DNA of 64,000 bases from the NCBI GenBank assembly GCA_943192975.1, contig CALPCJ010000010.1, positions 1 through 64,000 on the forward strand, read 5' to 3'. Made by a program: the position numbers and the translations under genes. The notes beneath the pieces are model-generated. The model saw only the letters and a list, made by a program, of their open reading frames with translations, ran no database searches and had not been told where the DNA came from. This stretch comes from Senimuribacter intestinalis (lineage in GTDB: Bacteria > Bacillota > Clostridia > Peptostreptococcales > Anaerovoracaceae). This document shows, in pieces, positions 40,499 through 49,993 of this stretch; position 1 is the first letter of the stretch, and each line of letters starts with the position of its first letter.

Positions 40499-43240
40499 AT
40501 GGAAAAAAACTTAGCAAAGACCTATAATCCGAAGGATTTTGAGGACCGCATTTATGAGATGTGGGAGAAGAACGGCGCTTTCCGTGCTGAGGTGAGAGAG
40601 GATAAGAAGCCTTTTACCATTGTCATGCCGCCGCCAAATATTACAGGCCAGCTGCACATGGGACACGCCCTGGACCAGACTTTGCAGGATGTATTGACCC
40701 GCTGGAAGAGAATGCAGGGTTACAGTGCGCTGTGGCTGCCGGGCTCTGACCACGCCAGCATTGCAACGGAAGTAAAGGTGGTAGAAAAAATCAGAAATGA
40801 CGAAGGCAAAGAAAAGGAAGAACTGGGCAGAGAAGAATTTTTAAAGCGTGCCTGGGCATGGAAGGAAGAATACGGCGGCAGAATCACAAGACAATGCCGT
40901 AAGCTGGGAGATTCCTGCGACTGGAGCAGAGAACGATTCACCATGGATGAAGGCTGCAACAAGGCAGTCAGACATTTCTTCGTTCATTTATATAACAAGG
41001 GACTCATTTACAGAGGAAACCGTCTGATTAACTGGTGTCCGCAGTGCGGTACATCTCTTTCCGATGCCGAAGTAGAGCACGAGGACAAGAATGGACAGTA
41101 TTGGTATTTCCGCTATCCTGCTGCAGAAGAAGGCGGCAAGGAAATGGTCGTTGCAACCTCAAGACCTGAGACTATGTTCGGCGACGTTGCCATTGCCGTA
41201 CACCCAAGCGATGAAAGATATAAGGATATGGTAGGAAAGAAAGTCATTCTGCCACTTGTTGGCAGAGAAATTCCTGTCATTGCAGACCCTTACCCGGATC
41301 CGGAAAAAGGAACCGGTGCCGTTAAGATTACGCCGGCCCACGACCCGAACGACTTTGAGGTAGGACAGCGTGCAGGACTGGAAAACCTTTGCTGTATCAA
41401 CGAAGATGCAACCATGAACGCCATGGCCGGAAAATATGAAGGCATGGACAGATATGAATGCCGCAAAGCATGGGTAAAAGACCTTGACGAAGCGGGTTAC
41501 CTTGTAAAGACCGAGGAAAAGGTCATTCCTGTCGGCGAGTGCTACAGATGCCACACTGTCATCGAGCCAATGCTTTCCGATCAGTGGTTTGTCAAGATGG
41601 AAGAACTGGCAAAGCCTGCTATTGAAGCTGCAAAGAGCGGTGCGCTGACTCACGTGCCTGAACGTTTTGAAAAGACTTATCTCCATTGGCTGGAAGAAAT
41701 CAGAGACTGGTGCATTTCCCGGCAGCTGTGGTGGGGACATAGAATTCCGGCATGGTACTGTCAGGAATGCGGAGAACTGATTGTAGCGGAGGAAGATCCA
41801 ACCAAGTGTCCAAAGTGCGGTTCTGCTGATTTAGCGCAGGACGAAGACGTTCTCGATACCTGGTTCTCATCTGCGCTGTGGCCGTTTTCCACACTGGGTT
41901 GGCCGGAAAAGACTAAGGAACTGGAATACTTCTATCCGACTGATGTGCTGGTAACAGGCTACGATATCATTTTCTTCTGGGTCATCAGAATGGTATTCTC
42001 CGGCTGTGAAGCTATGGGAGACTCTCCGTTCCATCACGTATATATTCACGGACTGGTTCGTGACGCAGAAGGTCGCAAGATGAGTAAGTCCCTTGGAAAC
42101 GGCATCGACCCGCTGGAAGTCATCGACCAGTACGGAGCAGACGCTTTGCGTTTTATGCTGACCACAGGTATTACGCCGGGTAACGATATGCGTTTTAAAA
42201 CAGACAAGCTGGAATCTGCTAGAAATTTTGCCAACAAACTTTGGAACGCTTCCAGATTCGTTATCATGAACCTTAAGGACGAAGAAGGCAACTTTAAAGA
42301 ATTGGCAAAATGCTGCGCAGACTGCTGCGGCATGGCTTGCGGAGATACTACAAACTTTGCGAATATCGCACTGCGCGATGAAGATAAATGGATGATCAGC
42401 AGAGTCAACGACGCTGCCGACTATGTGACAAAGGCGCTGGAAAAATATGACCTTGCGCTGGCAGGGCAGAGAGTTTACGAACTGATCTGGAACGAGTACT
42501 GTGACTGGTACATTGAGCTGGTAAAGAAAAGACTCTGGGGCGACGATGAAGAAGACAAGAAGGTTGTCAGATTCGTTCTGGTTATGGTTTTGAAGAACAT
42601 GCTGGAAATGCTGCACCCGTTCATGCCGTTTATCACAGAAGAAATCTGGTCCTTCCTGCCGCACTCCGACTGCGAAAGAGAGGAGAATCCGAACTGCTTC
42701 CTGATTCAGGCGAAATGGCCGGAATTTGCAGAAGAAAGATGTTTTGCAGCAGAAGAGGAAAAGCTGGAAATTGCTATGGAAGCGATCGGTGCAATCAGAA
42801 ATATCCGTGCTGAAGCTGACGCAAAACCGAGCAAGCAGCTGCGCGCAGTGATTTTGGCGCAGGGAGAAAAGATGGAAATTATCAAGGGCGGCGAGAGATA
42901 TATCAAAGACCTTGCCAACATCAGTGATATCAAATTTGTAACTGATAAGTCGGAAGTGCCAGAAGAGGTTATGTCTGCCGTCATCGCAGGAATCGAAATC
43001 TTTATTCCGCTGGATGACCTTGTAGATTTTAATGCAGAATTTGATCGTCTCACCAAGGAAAAGAAAAAGCTGGAAGGCGAAGTAAAGCGCGTTTCCGGCA
43101 AGCTTTCTAACCAGGGATTCCTTGCAAAGGCACCTGAAAAGGTGATCAACGAGGAAAAAGAAAAACAGGCAAAATATGAAGATATGCTGGCCAAGGTAGA
43201 GGCGAGACTCGCTATGGTCGCAAAGAAAGTGAACAAATAA
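40499..43240 (+). CDS. valS: Valyl-tRNA synthetase
   Basis: 913 residues, class Ia. HIGH-type motif PPNITGQLHMGHALDQ, editing domain (about 190-350), KMSKS as GRKMSKSLGN, anticodon-binding domain, and a C-terminal coiled coil (about 845-910, DRLTKEKKKLEGEVKRVSGK), which is a ValRS hallmark. AGAAGGAG precedes ATG 40499; the frame extends upstream into the T-box terminator, which excludes longer starts. Controlled by the T-box. It ends one base before folC. Confidence 0.96.
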   Translation: MEKNLAKTYNPKDFEDRIYEMWEKNGAFRAEVREDKKPFTIVMPPPNITGQLHMGHALDQTLQDVLTRWKRMQGYSALWLPGSDHASIATEVKVVEKIRNDEGKEKEELGREEFLKRAWAWKEEYGGRITRQCRKLGDSCDWSRERFTMDEGCNKAVRHFFVHLYNKGLIYRGNRLINWCPQCGTSLSDAEVEHEDKNGQYWYFRYPAAEEGGKEMVVATSRPETMFGDVAIAVHPSDERYKDMVGKKVILPLVGREIPVIADPYPDPEKGTGAVKITPAHDPNDFEVGQRAGLENLCCINEDATMNAMAGKYEGMDRYECRKAWVKDLDEAGYLVKTEEKVIPVGECYRCHTVIEPMLSDQWFVKMEELAKPAIEAAKSGALTHVPERFEKTYLHWLEEIRDWCISRQLWWGHRIPAWYCQECGELIVAEEDPTKCPKCGSADLAQDEDVLDTWFSSALWPFSTLGWPEKTKELEYFYPTDVLVTGYDIIFFWVIRMVFSGCEAMGDSPFHHVYIHGLVRDAEGRKMSKSLGNGIDPLEVIDQYGADALRFMLTTGITPGNDMRFKTDKLESARNFANKLWNASRFVIMNLKDEEGNFKELAKCCADCCGMACGDTTNFANIALRDEDKWMISRVNDAADYVTKALEKYDLALAGQRVYELIWNEYCDWYIELVKKRLWGDDEEDKKVVRFVLVMVLKNMLEMLHPFMPFITEEIWSFLPHSDCEREENPNCFLIQAKWPEFAEERCFAAEEEKLEIAMEAIGAIRNIRAEADAKPSKQLRAVILAQGEKMEIIKGGERYIKDLANISDIKFVTDKSEVPEEVMSAVIAGIEIFIPLDDLVDFNAEFDRLTKEKKKLEGEVKRVSGKLSNQGFLAKAPEKVINEEKEKQAKYEDMLAKVEARLAMVAKKVNK

Positions 43241-43241
43241 G

Positions 43242-44540
43242 ATGGATGCAATCAGCAAAATCAGTGAATTTCAGAAATTTGGCTGGGTGCTGGGGCTGGA
43301 ACGAATGAATGTGCTTCTTGAAAAGCTGGGCAATCCTCACGAGGATTTAAAAGTGCTTCACGTTGCAGGAACCAACGGCAAAGGCTCTGTCTGCAGGTAT
43401 CTCTATGAGATTCTGCAGGCAGCCGGCTACCGGTGCGGGCTGTTTACTTCGCCTTTTCTGGAGGTATTCAACGAACGAATCGAATTTGACGGCAGCTTTA
43501 TTTCCGATGCGGATTTGCAGCGGTGCAGCGACGTCGTCCTTGCAATGACAGAAGAAATGGTTGCAGAAGGTCATGAATCACCGACAGAATTTGAAGTGAT
43601 TACTGCCATTGCTTTTCTCTATTTCAAAGAAAAGAATACGGATTTTGTAGTGCTGGAAGTAGGACTTGGCGGTAGGGGCGACTCCACCAATGTAGTAAAG
43701 CAGCCGCTTTGCAGCATTATTACCTCTATTTCTCTGGACCACACAGACAGGCTGGGCGAGACCATCGAGGAGATTGCTGCAGAAAAGGCGGGAATTATCA
43801 AAGAAGGCTGTCCGGTTATTACCGGTGTAGAAAATGAGGAAGCCATGTGGGTACTGAAGCACAAGGCCATAGAAAAGCATACGCCGATTTTTGACGCACT
43901 GCAAAGTCCGTGTGAAATTCTGGAAGAAACGGTAGAAGGTACTCACGTTCGTGCTGAAGTCCTAAAGGAAACCTATGAGTTTACGGTTTCTATGGTTGGG
44001 CGCCATCAGGTGCAAAATGCGTTGACAGCACTGACTGCAATCGCTCTGTTAAATAAACGAGGAGATTTCACAGTTACTGATGAACAGATTGCAGAGGGCT
44101 TTAAGCGGGCAAAGCAAATCGGACGCTTTGAAATCATGGAAAAAGAGCCTTTTGTAATCTTAGATGGCGCTCACAATCCGGGTGGGGCAAAGGCGCTGAA
44201 AGAAACCGTCCTTCGCCACTTTAAAGATAAAAAAATCCTCATGGTGACCGGTATTTTAGCAGATAAGGAAGTGGAGGAAGTTCTAGACTCCTTTATGGAT
44301 ATAACTAAGGATTTTATAGCCACAGAGCCGGACAATCCGAGAAAACTGCCGGCAGAAGAACTGGCAGAAAAGATGCAGAAAAGGGGAGGTCATGTCCACC
44401 GCTTTAGCAAGGCAGAAGAGGCGGTCAGCTGTGCGCAGGGGTTATACGAAGCGTATGATGTAATATTATTCACAGGTTCATTATATTTGATTGGAAAGAT
44501 TAGAGGACTTATCAATGAAAAAGGAGTCAGAGAAACTTAA
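43242..44540 (+). CDS. folC: Folylpolyglutamate / dihydrofolate synthase
   Basis: 432 residues, Mur ligase-like. ATP loop VAGTNGKGSVCRYLYEIL, FTSPFLEVFNERIEFDG (folate site), and DGAHNPGGAKALKETV. It adds glutamates to folates and may also make dihydrofolate from dihydropteroate. It has no promoter of its own visible and follows valS directly, so it may be under T-box control, a common clostridial arrangement. Its end overlaps the lipid kinase gene by 26 bases. Confidence 0.92.
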   Translation: MDAISKISEFQKFGWVLGLERMNVLLEKLGNPHEDLKVLHVAGTNGKGSVCRYLYEILQAAGYRCGLFTSPFLEVFNERIEFDGSFISDADLQRCSDVVLAMTEEMVAEGHESPTEFEVITAIAFLYFKEKNTDFVVLEVGLGGRGDSTNVVKQPLCSIITSISLDHTDRLGETIEEIAAEKAGIIKEGCPVITGVENEEAMWVLKHKAIEKHTPIFDALQSPCEILEETVEGTHVRAEVLKETYEFTVSMVGRHQVQNALTALTAIALLNKRGDFTVTDEQIAEGFKRAKQIGRFEIMEKEPFVILDGAHNPGGAKALKETVLRHFKDKKILMVTGILADKEVEEVLDSFMDITKDFIATEPDNPRKLPAEELAEKMQKRGGHVHRFSKAEEAVSCAQGLYEAYDVILFTGSLYLIGKIRGLINEKGVRET

Positions 44541-45456
44541 CAAGATTATTTTATTTTATAATCCAAATTCCGGAAGCGGCATGTTCAAGAACAATCTGGA
44601 CTATATCATCGGTCGCTGCCAGGACGCAGGTTATCTGGTGGTGCCGGTGCGGGCGGCTCACGGTACAGTGATTGCTGATTTTTTGGCGGAAATCAGCAGA
44701 GAAGGCACGCAGAATGAATACAGGCAGATTATCGCTGCCGGAGGCGATGGCACCATCAATGTATGTGTTAACGCTATGATACGAAATGATATCTATCTGC
44801 CGCTGGCGATTTTTCCTGCAGGAACGGCGAATGACTTTGCGTATTACTTCAATATCCCCGGCGATATAGAGCGCATGGTGGACATCGCTCTTGGGGATAA
44901 TTATACCTATGCCGATGTGGGAAAGGTCAACGACCGTCACTTTATTAACGTGGCAGCCATGGGGCAGGTTGTGGACGTCAGCCAGAAGACCGACCCAACC
45001 TTAAAGAATACTATCGGTATTTTGGCATATTATCTAAAGGGACTGTCCGAAGTGCCTAACTTGAAGCCAATTAAGGTGACTCTGACGACGCCGGAAAAAG
45101 TTTACCGCGAAAAGATGTATTTTATGGTGGTGATGAACGGAAAATCGGCAGGCGGTTTTAAGAAAATCTCACCGGATTCAGAGATTAACGACGGACTTCT
45201 CGACGTCATTCTGTTTAGGAACATGGGACTTTTGGAAATGCCGGGGGTTTTCGTGAAAATTTTACAAGGAAACCATCCGTCCAGCAAAAGAGTGCTGCAT
45301 TTTCAGACCAACAGCCTGAAAATAGAAGCGTCCAGCGATTTGCCGACGGATATTGATGGTGAGCACGGTGAAAAACTGCCGCTGACTTTCAGCGTTTTGC
45401 ACAATCGACTAAAAATCTTTACTTTGGAAGACAATATGGGAGAGGAAACGATATGA
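44515..45456 (+). CDS. Diacylglycerol kinase-like lipid kinase
   Basis: 313 residues of the DagK/YegS/BmrU family. ILFYNPNSGSGMFKNNL is the P-loop-like start, AAGGDGTINVCVNAM the catalytic glycine loop, and FPAGTANDFAYYF the family signature. It probably phosphorylates diacylglycerol to phosphatidic acid at the membrane. ATG 44515 follows AGAGGA; an earlier TTG is rejected. It overlaps the GNAT gene by four bases. Confidence 0.88.
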   Translation: MKKESEKLNKIILFYNPNSGSGMFKNNLDYIIGRCQDAGYLVVPVRAAHGTVIADFLAEISREGTQNEYRQIIAAGGDGTINVCVNAMIRNDIYLPLAIFPAGTANDFAYYFNIPGDIERMVDIALGDNYTYADVGKVNDRHFINVAAMGQVVDVSQKTDPTLKNTIGILAYYLKGLSEVPNLKPIKVTLTTPEKVYREKMYFMVVMNGKSAGGFKKISPDSEINDGLLDVILFRNMGLLEMPGVFVKILQGNHPSSKRVLHFQTNSLKIEASSDLPTDIDGEHGEKLPLTFSVLHNRLKIFTLEDNMGEETI

Positions 45457-45899
45457 TGCGTTTGATTTTGAGACAGACAGATGCGTATGAGAAATTGGTT
45501 CAGTTTTTTGTTGAAAATGAGCTTGAATTTGATGGTGATGAGGAAGTGGATACGGATATCGTAAGATGCTTTGAAATTGTCCACGGTGCAGAGGAACACC
45601 TGGTAGGTGCAGTGGTTCTCGCAAAGAGAGAAGGCCGCTATATCATCGACGGCATTGCGGTGGATGCGCCTTATCGCAAGTTGAAAGTGGGCAATATACT
45701 GCTGCAGAAGGTGATTGATACGGTGAAGGAGCTTGGTGGGGATAGTCTTTATCTGGTAGCAAGAGCGCCAGGATTCTTCCGCGCTAACGGCTTTGCTGCC
45801 ATCGACCCGGAAACAGCCCCTAATTTCTTCGAGTGCAAGTACTGTCCGCAGTATCAGAAGAACTGCCACCCGGAGGTTATGAAACTGGAGATTGCATAA
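45453..45899 (+). CDS. GNAT acetyltransferase with a cysteine-rich tail
   Basis: 148 residues. The GNAT core shows DGIAVDAPYRKLKVGNILLQ (acetyl-CoA loop) and VARAPGFFRANGFAAID. The C-terminus carries FFECKYCPQYQKNCHPEVM, a C-x2-C-x6-C pattern of the type found in the acetyltransferase part of citrate lyase ligase and relatives. The tail could hold a metal. The substrate is unknown. It sits between the lipid kinase and ThrE genes, with overlaps on both sides. Confidence 0.82.
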   Translation: MMRLILRQTDAYEKLVQFFVENELEFDGDEEVDTDIVRCFEIVHGAEEHLVGAVVLAKREGRYIIDGIAVDAPYRKLKVGNILLQKVIDTVKELGGDSLYLVARAPGFFRANGFAAIDPETAPNFFECKYCPQYQKNCHPEVMKLEIA

Positions 45900-46664
45900 A
45901 TGGATTTCGATTATGACAGAATTTTGCAGGGCATTTTAGATATTGGAGAAGAGATGGTCTGCTGCGGTGCAGAAGTTAGTCGTGTGGAGGACAGCATTTT
46001 GCGCATGTGCGAAAGCTACGGCGCAGAGCGGATTAATGTGTTTATCATTACCTCCAACATTCAGGTAACTATGGAAGCACCAGACGGCAGAATTTTGACC
46101 CATATCAGAAGACTGATTCGCTATGATACTAATTTCGATCGCCTTGATTATCTCAATAATTTGAGCAGATATATCTGTGCGAATAAGCCGGACGTTTGCG
46201 AACTTCGACAAAAATTTGATGAGGTTTTGGCGCGTCCTAAACAGTCTGTTTGGCTGCATTTTATCGGCTGCATGCTGGGAGCCGGAGCTTTTGCCGTGTT
46301 CTTTGGCGGCAGTATCAAAGATGGACTAGCGTCATCGCTGATGGCGATTGTTATGGTGCTCTTTGAGTTGTTTTACGCAAAGCAGGAAAAAAATCAGATT
46401 GTATATCACTTTGTAGCATCGGTGGTTGCAGGTATTTGTGCGCATGTTTTTGTAGCGCTGGGCATTGGAGATCATGTGGAAATGCTCATGATTGGCGGAA
46501 TTATGCTGCTGATTCCGGGCATTGCATTGACCAACGCAGTGCGTGATATGCTGACAGGGGATATCGCTTCGGGGCTTTTACGCCTGTGCAATTCTCTTTT
46601 AATAGCAGCAGCTATTGCCTGCGGCTTTGCCCTGACTATTATACTCCTTGGAGGTGTCTTATGA
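45900..46664 (+). CDS. ThrE family exporter, N-terminal-type subunit
   Basis: 254 residues. The cytoplasmic N-terminal domain has GEEMVCCGAEVSRVEDSILR, the family signature, and about five TM helices follow from residue 117. Proteins of this family (DUF1212) export threonine and serine. In many Bacillota the transporter is split in two genes, as here with the next gene. It starts right after the GNAT stop and overlaps the partner by four bases. Confidence 0.88.
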   Translation: MDFDYDRILQGILDIGEEMVCCGAEVSRVEDSILRMCESYGAERINVFIITSNIQVTMEAPDGRILTHIRRLIRYDTNFDRLDYLNNLSRYICANKPDVCELRQKFDEVLARPKQSVWLHFIGCMLGAGAFAVFFGGSIKDGLASSLMAIVMVLFELFYAKQEKNQIVYHFVASVVAGICAHVFVALGIGDHVEMLMIGGIMLLIPGIALTNAVRDMLTGDIASGLLRLCNSLLIAAAIACGFALTIILLGGVL

Positions 46665-47104
46665 TTGTACAGCTGATTGTTGCTTTTCTGGGATCCATTG
46701 GATTTGCTCTTATGCTAAAAATAAAAGGCAGGCAGGTGTTGTATGCAGGTATCGGAGGGCTGGTTACATGGGGCATTTACCTTGCCTGTTTTGAATGGCT
46801 AGACAGCAATTTTGAGGCAAATCTTATTGCATCTGTCTTTGTAGCAGTTTACGCAGAGGTTATGGCGCGGGTAAACCGTGCTCCTGCGACGATTTTTCTG
46901 ACTGCTGCAGCAGTGCCGCTGATTCCCGGAGGCAGACTGTATTATACCATGTATGGTCTTGTCAGCGAAGACAAAGCCATGTTTGCTGAAAATGGAACCG
47001 CAGCAATTACAATTGCTCTTGCTATTTCGCTGGGGTTTGTAATTGTGACGGTGATGAACAAGTACTGGAATAAAGCTGCAGCAGCTTGGCGCAAGGATTC
47101 TTAG
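46661..47104 (+). CDS. ThrE family exporter, C-terminal-type subunit
   Basis: 147 residues, about four TM helices (DUF3815/ThrE_2). VNRAPATIFLTAAAVPLIPGG is the family signature. It completes the split exporter with the preceding protein. ATG 46661 lies behind GGAGGTG and overlaps the previous stop. Confidence 0.88.
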   Translation: MIVQLIVAFLGSIGFALMLKIKGRQVLYAGIGGLVTWGIYLACFEWLDSNFEANLIASVFVAVYAEVMARVNRAPATIFLTAAAVPLIPGGRLYYTMYGLVSEDKAMFAENGTAAITIALAISLGFVIVTVMNKYWNKAAAAWRKDS

Positions 47105-47209
47105 AAAAGGACCTTACAAAACTGTAAGCAATCTGTAACGAATATCTATGGAATACCCTTTTCTCATGGGATACAATGAAAGTATCAAATGGGAAAGGGG
47201 TGTTTTTTT

Positions 47210-47821
47210 ATGAGAAAGCTATTTAAGGTTTGTTTGGTACTGGCGCTTGCATGCAGCATTGCTGCAGCGCCAACAGTGTACAGGGGCTATCAGCTGTACA
47301 AAACTGCGGTGGAAAAAGTACCCCTGGAAGAGAAAGTTTCTGAAATCAGAGAACGTGACGATTATGTACCTCTGTCAGAGATGTCCGATTATTTTGTGGA
47401 AGAGATTATAAAGTCTGAGGATAAACGCTTTTCCTGGCATTTTGGCATAGATCCTCTCGCTATTGCAAGAGCAGTAAAAAACGACATCATTGCGGGAAGC
47501 TTTGTAGAAGGTGGAAGCACAATTACGCAGCAGCTTGCAAAGAATATGTATTTCGATTTTGAAAAGGTTATGGAGAGAAAGGTAGCGGAGGTCTTTGTAG
47601 CGTTTCACCTGGAGTGGGATTATTCCAAAGATGAAATCCTGGAAATGTATTTAAACTGTATTTATTTTGGAGAAAACTGCTATGGAATTAAGGAAGCGGC
47701 TGGCTATTACTTCGGCAAGACGCCGGATACGTTGACTTCGACGCAGGCGGACAGTCTCGTTTATACTATAAAATGCCCTAATTTATATAATCCGGTGGCG
47801 CTGGCAGGGGAAACTAGCTAA
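47210..47821 (+). CDS. Monofunctional peptidoglycan glycosyltransferase (GT51)
   Basis: 203 residues. N-terminal signal anchor (about 3-22). GT51 motifs: IIKSEDKRFSWHFGIDPLAI (catalytic Glu), FVEGGSTITQQLAKNMYFDF (second Glu zone is in the following helix), KDEILEMYLNCIYFGENCYG. It polymerises lipid II outside the membrane and lacks a transpeptidase domain. AAAGGGG lies nine bases before ATG 47210. Upstream, CTGTAA occurs twice 11 bases apart (47123-47139), which resembles an OmpR-family site. Confidence 0.9.
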   Translation: MRKLFKVCLVLALACSIAAAPTVYRGYQLYKTAVEKVPLEEKVSEIRERDDYVPLSEMSDYFVEEIIKSEDKRFSWHFGIDPLAIARAVKNDIIAGSFVEGGSTITQQLAKNMYFDFEKVMERKVAEVFVAFHLEWDYSKDEILEMYLNCIYFGENCYGIKEAAGYYFGKTPDTLTSTQADSLVYTIKCPNLYNPVALAGETS

Positions 47822-47882
47822 TTGGCATACTTTCTGCGTCTCAGAATACAATGTACTAATGTGAATTTCTGGGAGGGAAAAT

Positions 47883-48509
47883 ATGATAAATACGACGGAC
47901 AGTAATAACCCTACAAACATAGCATGTATTCGGGGCGAGATTATAGATGGGCTGAAGCTGAATCATAAAACATATGGGGAAGCATTTTATACTTTTGAGG
48001 TGGGCATTGCCAGAAACAGCGGATACGAAGACCAAATTATTGTCATGGCTTCCGAACGGATTTTGAACACCATGCAGATTGAAGTCGGCATGTGGATTGA
48101 GGTACAGGGGCAGATTCGCACGTATAACGAAGATGTAGACGGTCACAACCGCTTAAATATTGTAGTCTTTGCAAGAGATATAGCTGAGGCAGAGGAATGC
48201 TTTGAACCTCTGAATCAGATTTATCTGGAAGGTTATATCTGCAAACCGCCTCTTGGGAGGACATCGCCTTTGGGGCGCAAAATCTGCGATATTATGCTGG
48301 CGGTCAACCGGCTTTACAACAAATCCGACTACATACCGTGCATTGCATGGGGTCGAAATGCGGTGTACTCATCAAGTCTTGAAGTGGGGGCAAAGATTGC
48401 CCTTCACGGAAGAATTCAAAGCAGGCAGTATAAGAAAAAATGTGAGGACGGCGATGTGATGGTCAAAACTGCCTTTGAAGTGTCTATTTTACAGATGGAA
48501 GAAGTGTAA
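47883..48509 (+). CDS. Single-stranded DNA-binding-like protein with two OB folds
   Basis: 208 residues. Residues about 10-105 form one OB-like unit (EAFYTFEVGIARNSGYEDQI ... GMWIEVQGQIRTYN) and 112-208 a second, closer to SSB (YLEGYICKPPLGRTSPLG ... DYIPCIAWGRNAVYSS ... LHGRIQSRQY). It lacks the acidic C-terminal tip of true SSB, ending in EEV, so it may be an accessory protein. GGGAGGG precedes the ATG. It stands alone between the GT51 and glyA genes. Confidence 0.82.
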   Translation: MINTTDSNNPTNIACIRGEIIDGLKLNHKTYGEAFYTFEVGIARNSGYEDQIIVMASERILNTMQIEVGMWIEVQGQIRTYNEDVDGHNRLNIVVFARDIAEAEECFEPLNQIYLEGYICKPPLGRTSPLGRKICDIMLAVNRLYNKSDYIPCIAWGRNAVYSSSLEVGAKIALHGRIQSRQYKKKCEDGDVMVKTAFEVSILQMEEV

Positions 48510-48551
48510 ACTGTTCTTTTCGTGAATTTCATGGATTTGAACAGAATTAGG

Positions 48552-48581
48552 TTGAATAGTCCATCTTTGTTGTGATACAAT
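48552..48581 (+). promoter_or_regulatory. Promoter of glyA
   Basis: TTGAAT (48552-48557), 18 bases, TACAAT (48576-48581) with extended TG. The leader is about 30 bases, so no riboswitch fits before glyA. Confidence 0.6.
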
Positions 48582-48618
48582 AATACGGTATTTTCAAAAA
48601 CCGAAAGGAAGTGTACAC

Positions 48619-49854
48619 ATGTTTAACAGAGAAGGCGCAGATAACAGCACCTATAACGTAGAGAATTTTGAATTTATTAAGAAATCCTCTCCAGTTGTGG
48701 GGAATCTGATTGAAAAGGAATATAACAGACAGAAGAACAACATTGAGCTGATTGCTTCAGAAAATTATTGTTCTGAGGCGGTACTGGCTGCTTGCGGAAG
48801 CTGTCTTTCCTGGAAGTATGCAGAAGGCTATCCTTATGTGAGAACCTCCGGCAACACCAGCAGATACTATGGCGGAACCAAGTTTGTCGACGAGCTTGAG
48901 GAATACTGCTGCGATATGTGGAGAAAGGTATTTGACACCGATTACCACGTAAACGTGCAGCCACACAGCGGCTCTCAGGCAAACTTTGCAGCATATAAGG
49001 CAATTTTGCAGCCGGGGGATACCATTTTGTCCCTGAGTTTGGATAACGGTGGACATTTGACTCATGGATCCGGCGTCAACTTCAGCGGAAAGCTTTACAA
49101 CATGGTATTTTACGATGTAGATGAGAATGGATTCATCGATATGGAAGACGTCAGAAAGAAGGCGCAGGAATACAAGCCGCAGCTGATTCTGACTGGTGCT
49201 TCCGCTTATTCCAGAATCATCGATTTTGCTGCTTTTGCTGAAATTGCAAAGGAAGCAGGGGCTTATTTTATGGTGGATATGGCGCACATCGCAGGTCTTG
49301 TGGCAGGAGGCGCACACCCGTCTCCGTTCGGTCATGCGGATATCGTAACCACCACAACCCATAAGACTTTGAGAGGACCAAGAGGCGGTCTGATCTTTGC
49401 TCGTCAGGATTTAGCAAAAAAGGTAGACAGCGCGGTGTTCCCTTATGCCCAGGGCGGTCCGTTGGAACACGTAATCGCAGGAAAAGCAGTGTGCGCGGAA
49501 GAAGCTCTTCGACCGGAATATAAGGAATATGCAGCGCAGGTTGTCGCTAACTGCAAAGCCTTTGCTGATGAATTCCTGAAACTGGGTTACAAGATTGTAA
49601 CCGGCGGCACTGATAATCATGTATTTCTATTAGATTTACTGGAATTCCCGTTCAGCGGTAAGGATTTGCAGGATAAATTAGATGAAGTCGGCATTACCCT
49701 GAACAAAAATTGCGTGCCAGGCGAGAAACGTTCTCCGAAGGAAACCAGTGGTGTTAGGATTGGTACAGCGCCGATGACCACAAGAGGCTACAAGGAAGAG
49801 GATTTCAGAGAAGTAGCCAGAAAGATTGACGCAGTAATTAAAGAAATGCTGTAA
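48619..49854 (+). CDS. glyA: Serine hydroxymethyltransferase
   Basis: 411 residues. NNIELIASENYCSEAV and YRQ-like SGNTSRYYGGTKFVDELE at the start, HSGSQANFAAYKAIL (cofactor loop), VDMAHIAGLVAGG, and the PLP-lysine motif TTTTHKTLRGPRGG. It converts serine and tetrahydrofolate to glycine and methylene-tetrahydrofolate, the main one-carbon source, and ties in with the folate genes. GAAAGGAAG precedes the ATG. Single-gene unit. Confidence 0.95.
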   Translation: MFNREGADNSTYNVENFEFIKKSSPVVGNLIEKEYNRQKNNIELIASENYCSEAVLAACGSCLSWKYAEGYPYVRTSGNTSRYYGGTKFVDELEEYCCDMWRKVFDTDYHVNVQPHSGSQANFAAYKAILQPGDTILSLSLDNGGHLTHGSGVNFSGKLYNMVFYDVDENGFIDMEDVRKKAQEYKPQLILTGASAYSRIIDFAAFAEIAKEAGAYFMVDMAHIAGLVAGGAHPSPFGHADIVTTTTHKTLRGPRGGLIFARQDLAKKVDSAVFPYAQGGPLEHVIAGKAVCAEEALRPEYKEYAAQVVANCKAFADEFLKLGYKIVTGGTDNHVFLLDLLEFPFSGKDLQDKLDEVGITLNKNCVPGEKRSPKETSGVRIGTAPMTTRGYKEEDFREVARKIDAVIKEML

Positions 49855-49879
49855 AACAGCAGATATTTTAAATTAAAAG

Positions 49880-49933
49880 AAAGAGGACTGCTTTTGCACG
49901 GGAATTTGTGCATGAGAGCAGTTCTCTTTTGTA
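49880..49933 (+). terminator. Terminator after glyA
   Basis: Arms 49880-49892 and 49917-49929 pair over 13 bases with one wobble; the loop has an inner TTGCAC/GTGCA stem. A short T-run follows. The inner words are like those of cluster G. Confidence 0.75.
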
Positions 49934-49993
49934 TATGAAATTTATCAATCAGATTGTACAGTAATATAGGGGTAGGGGGTATATTTTTTGAAA

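Noticed and set aside
41867..43258. 463-residue minus-strand frame under valS
   Set aside because: Antisense of a highly conserved gene; Cys/Phe/His-rich composition with no family features.
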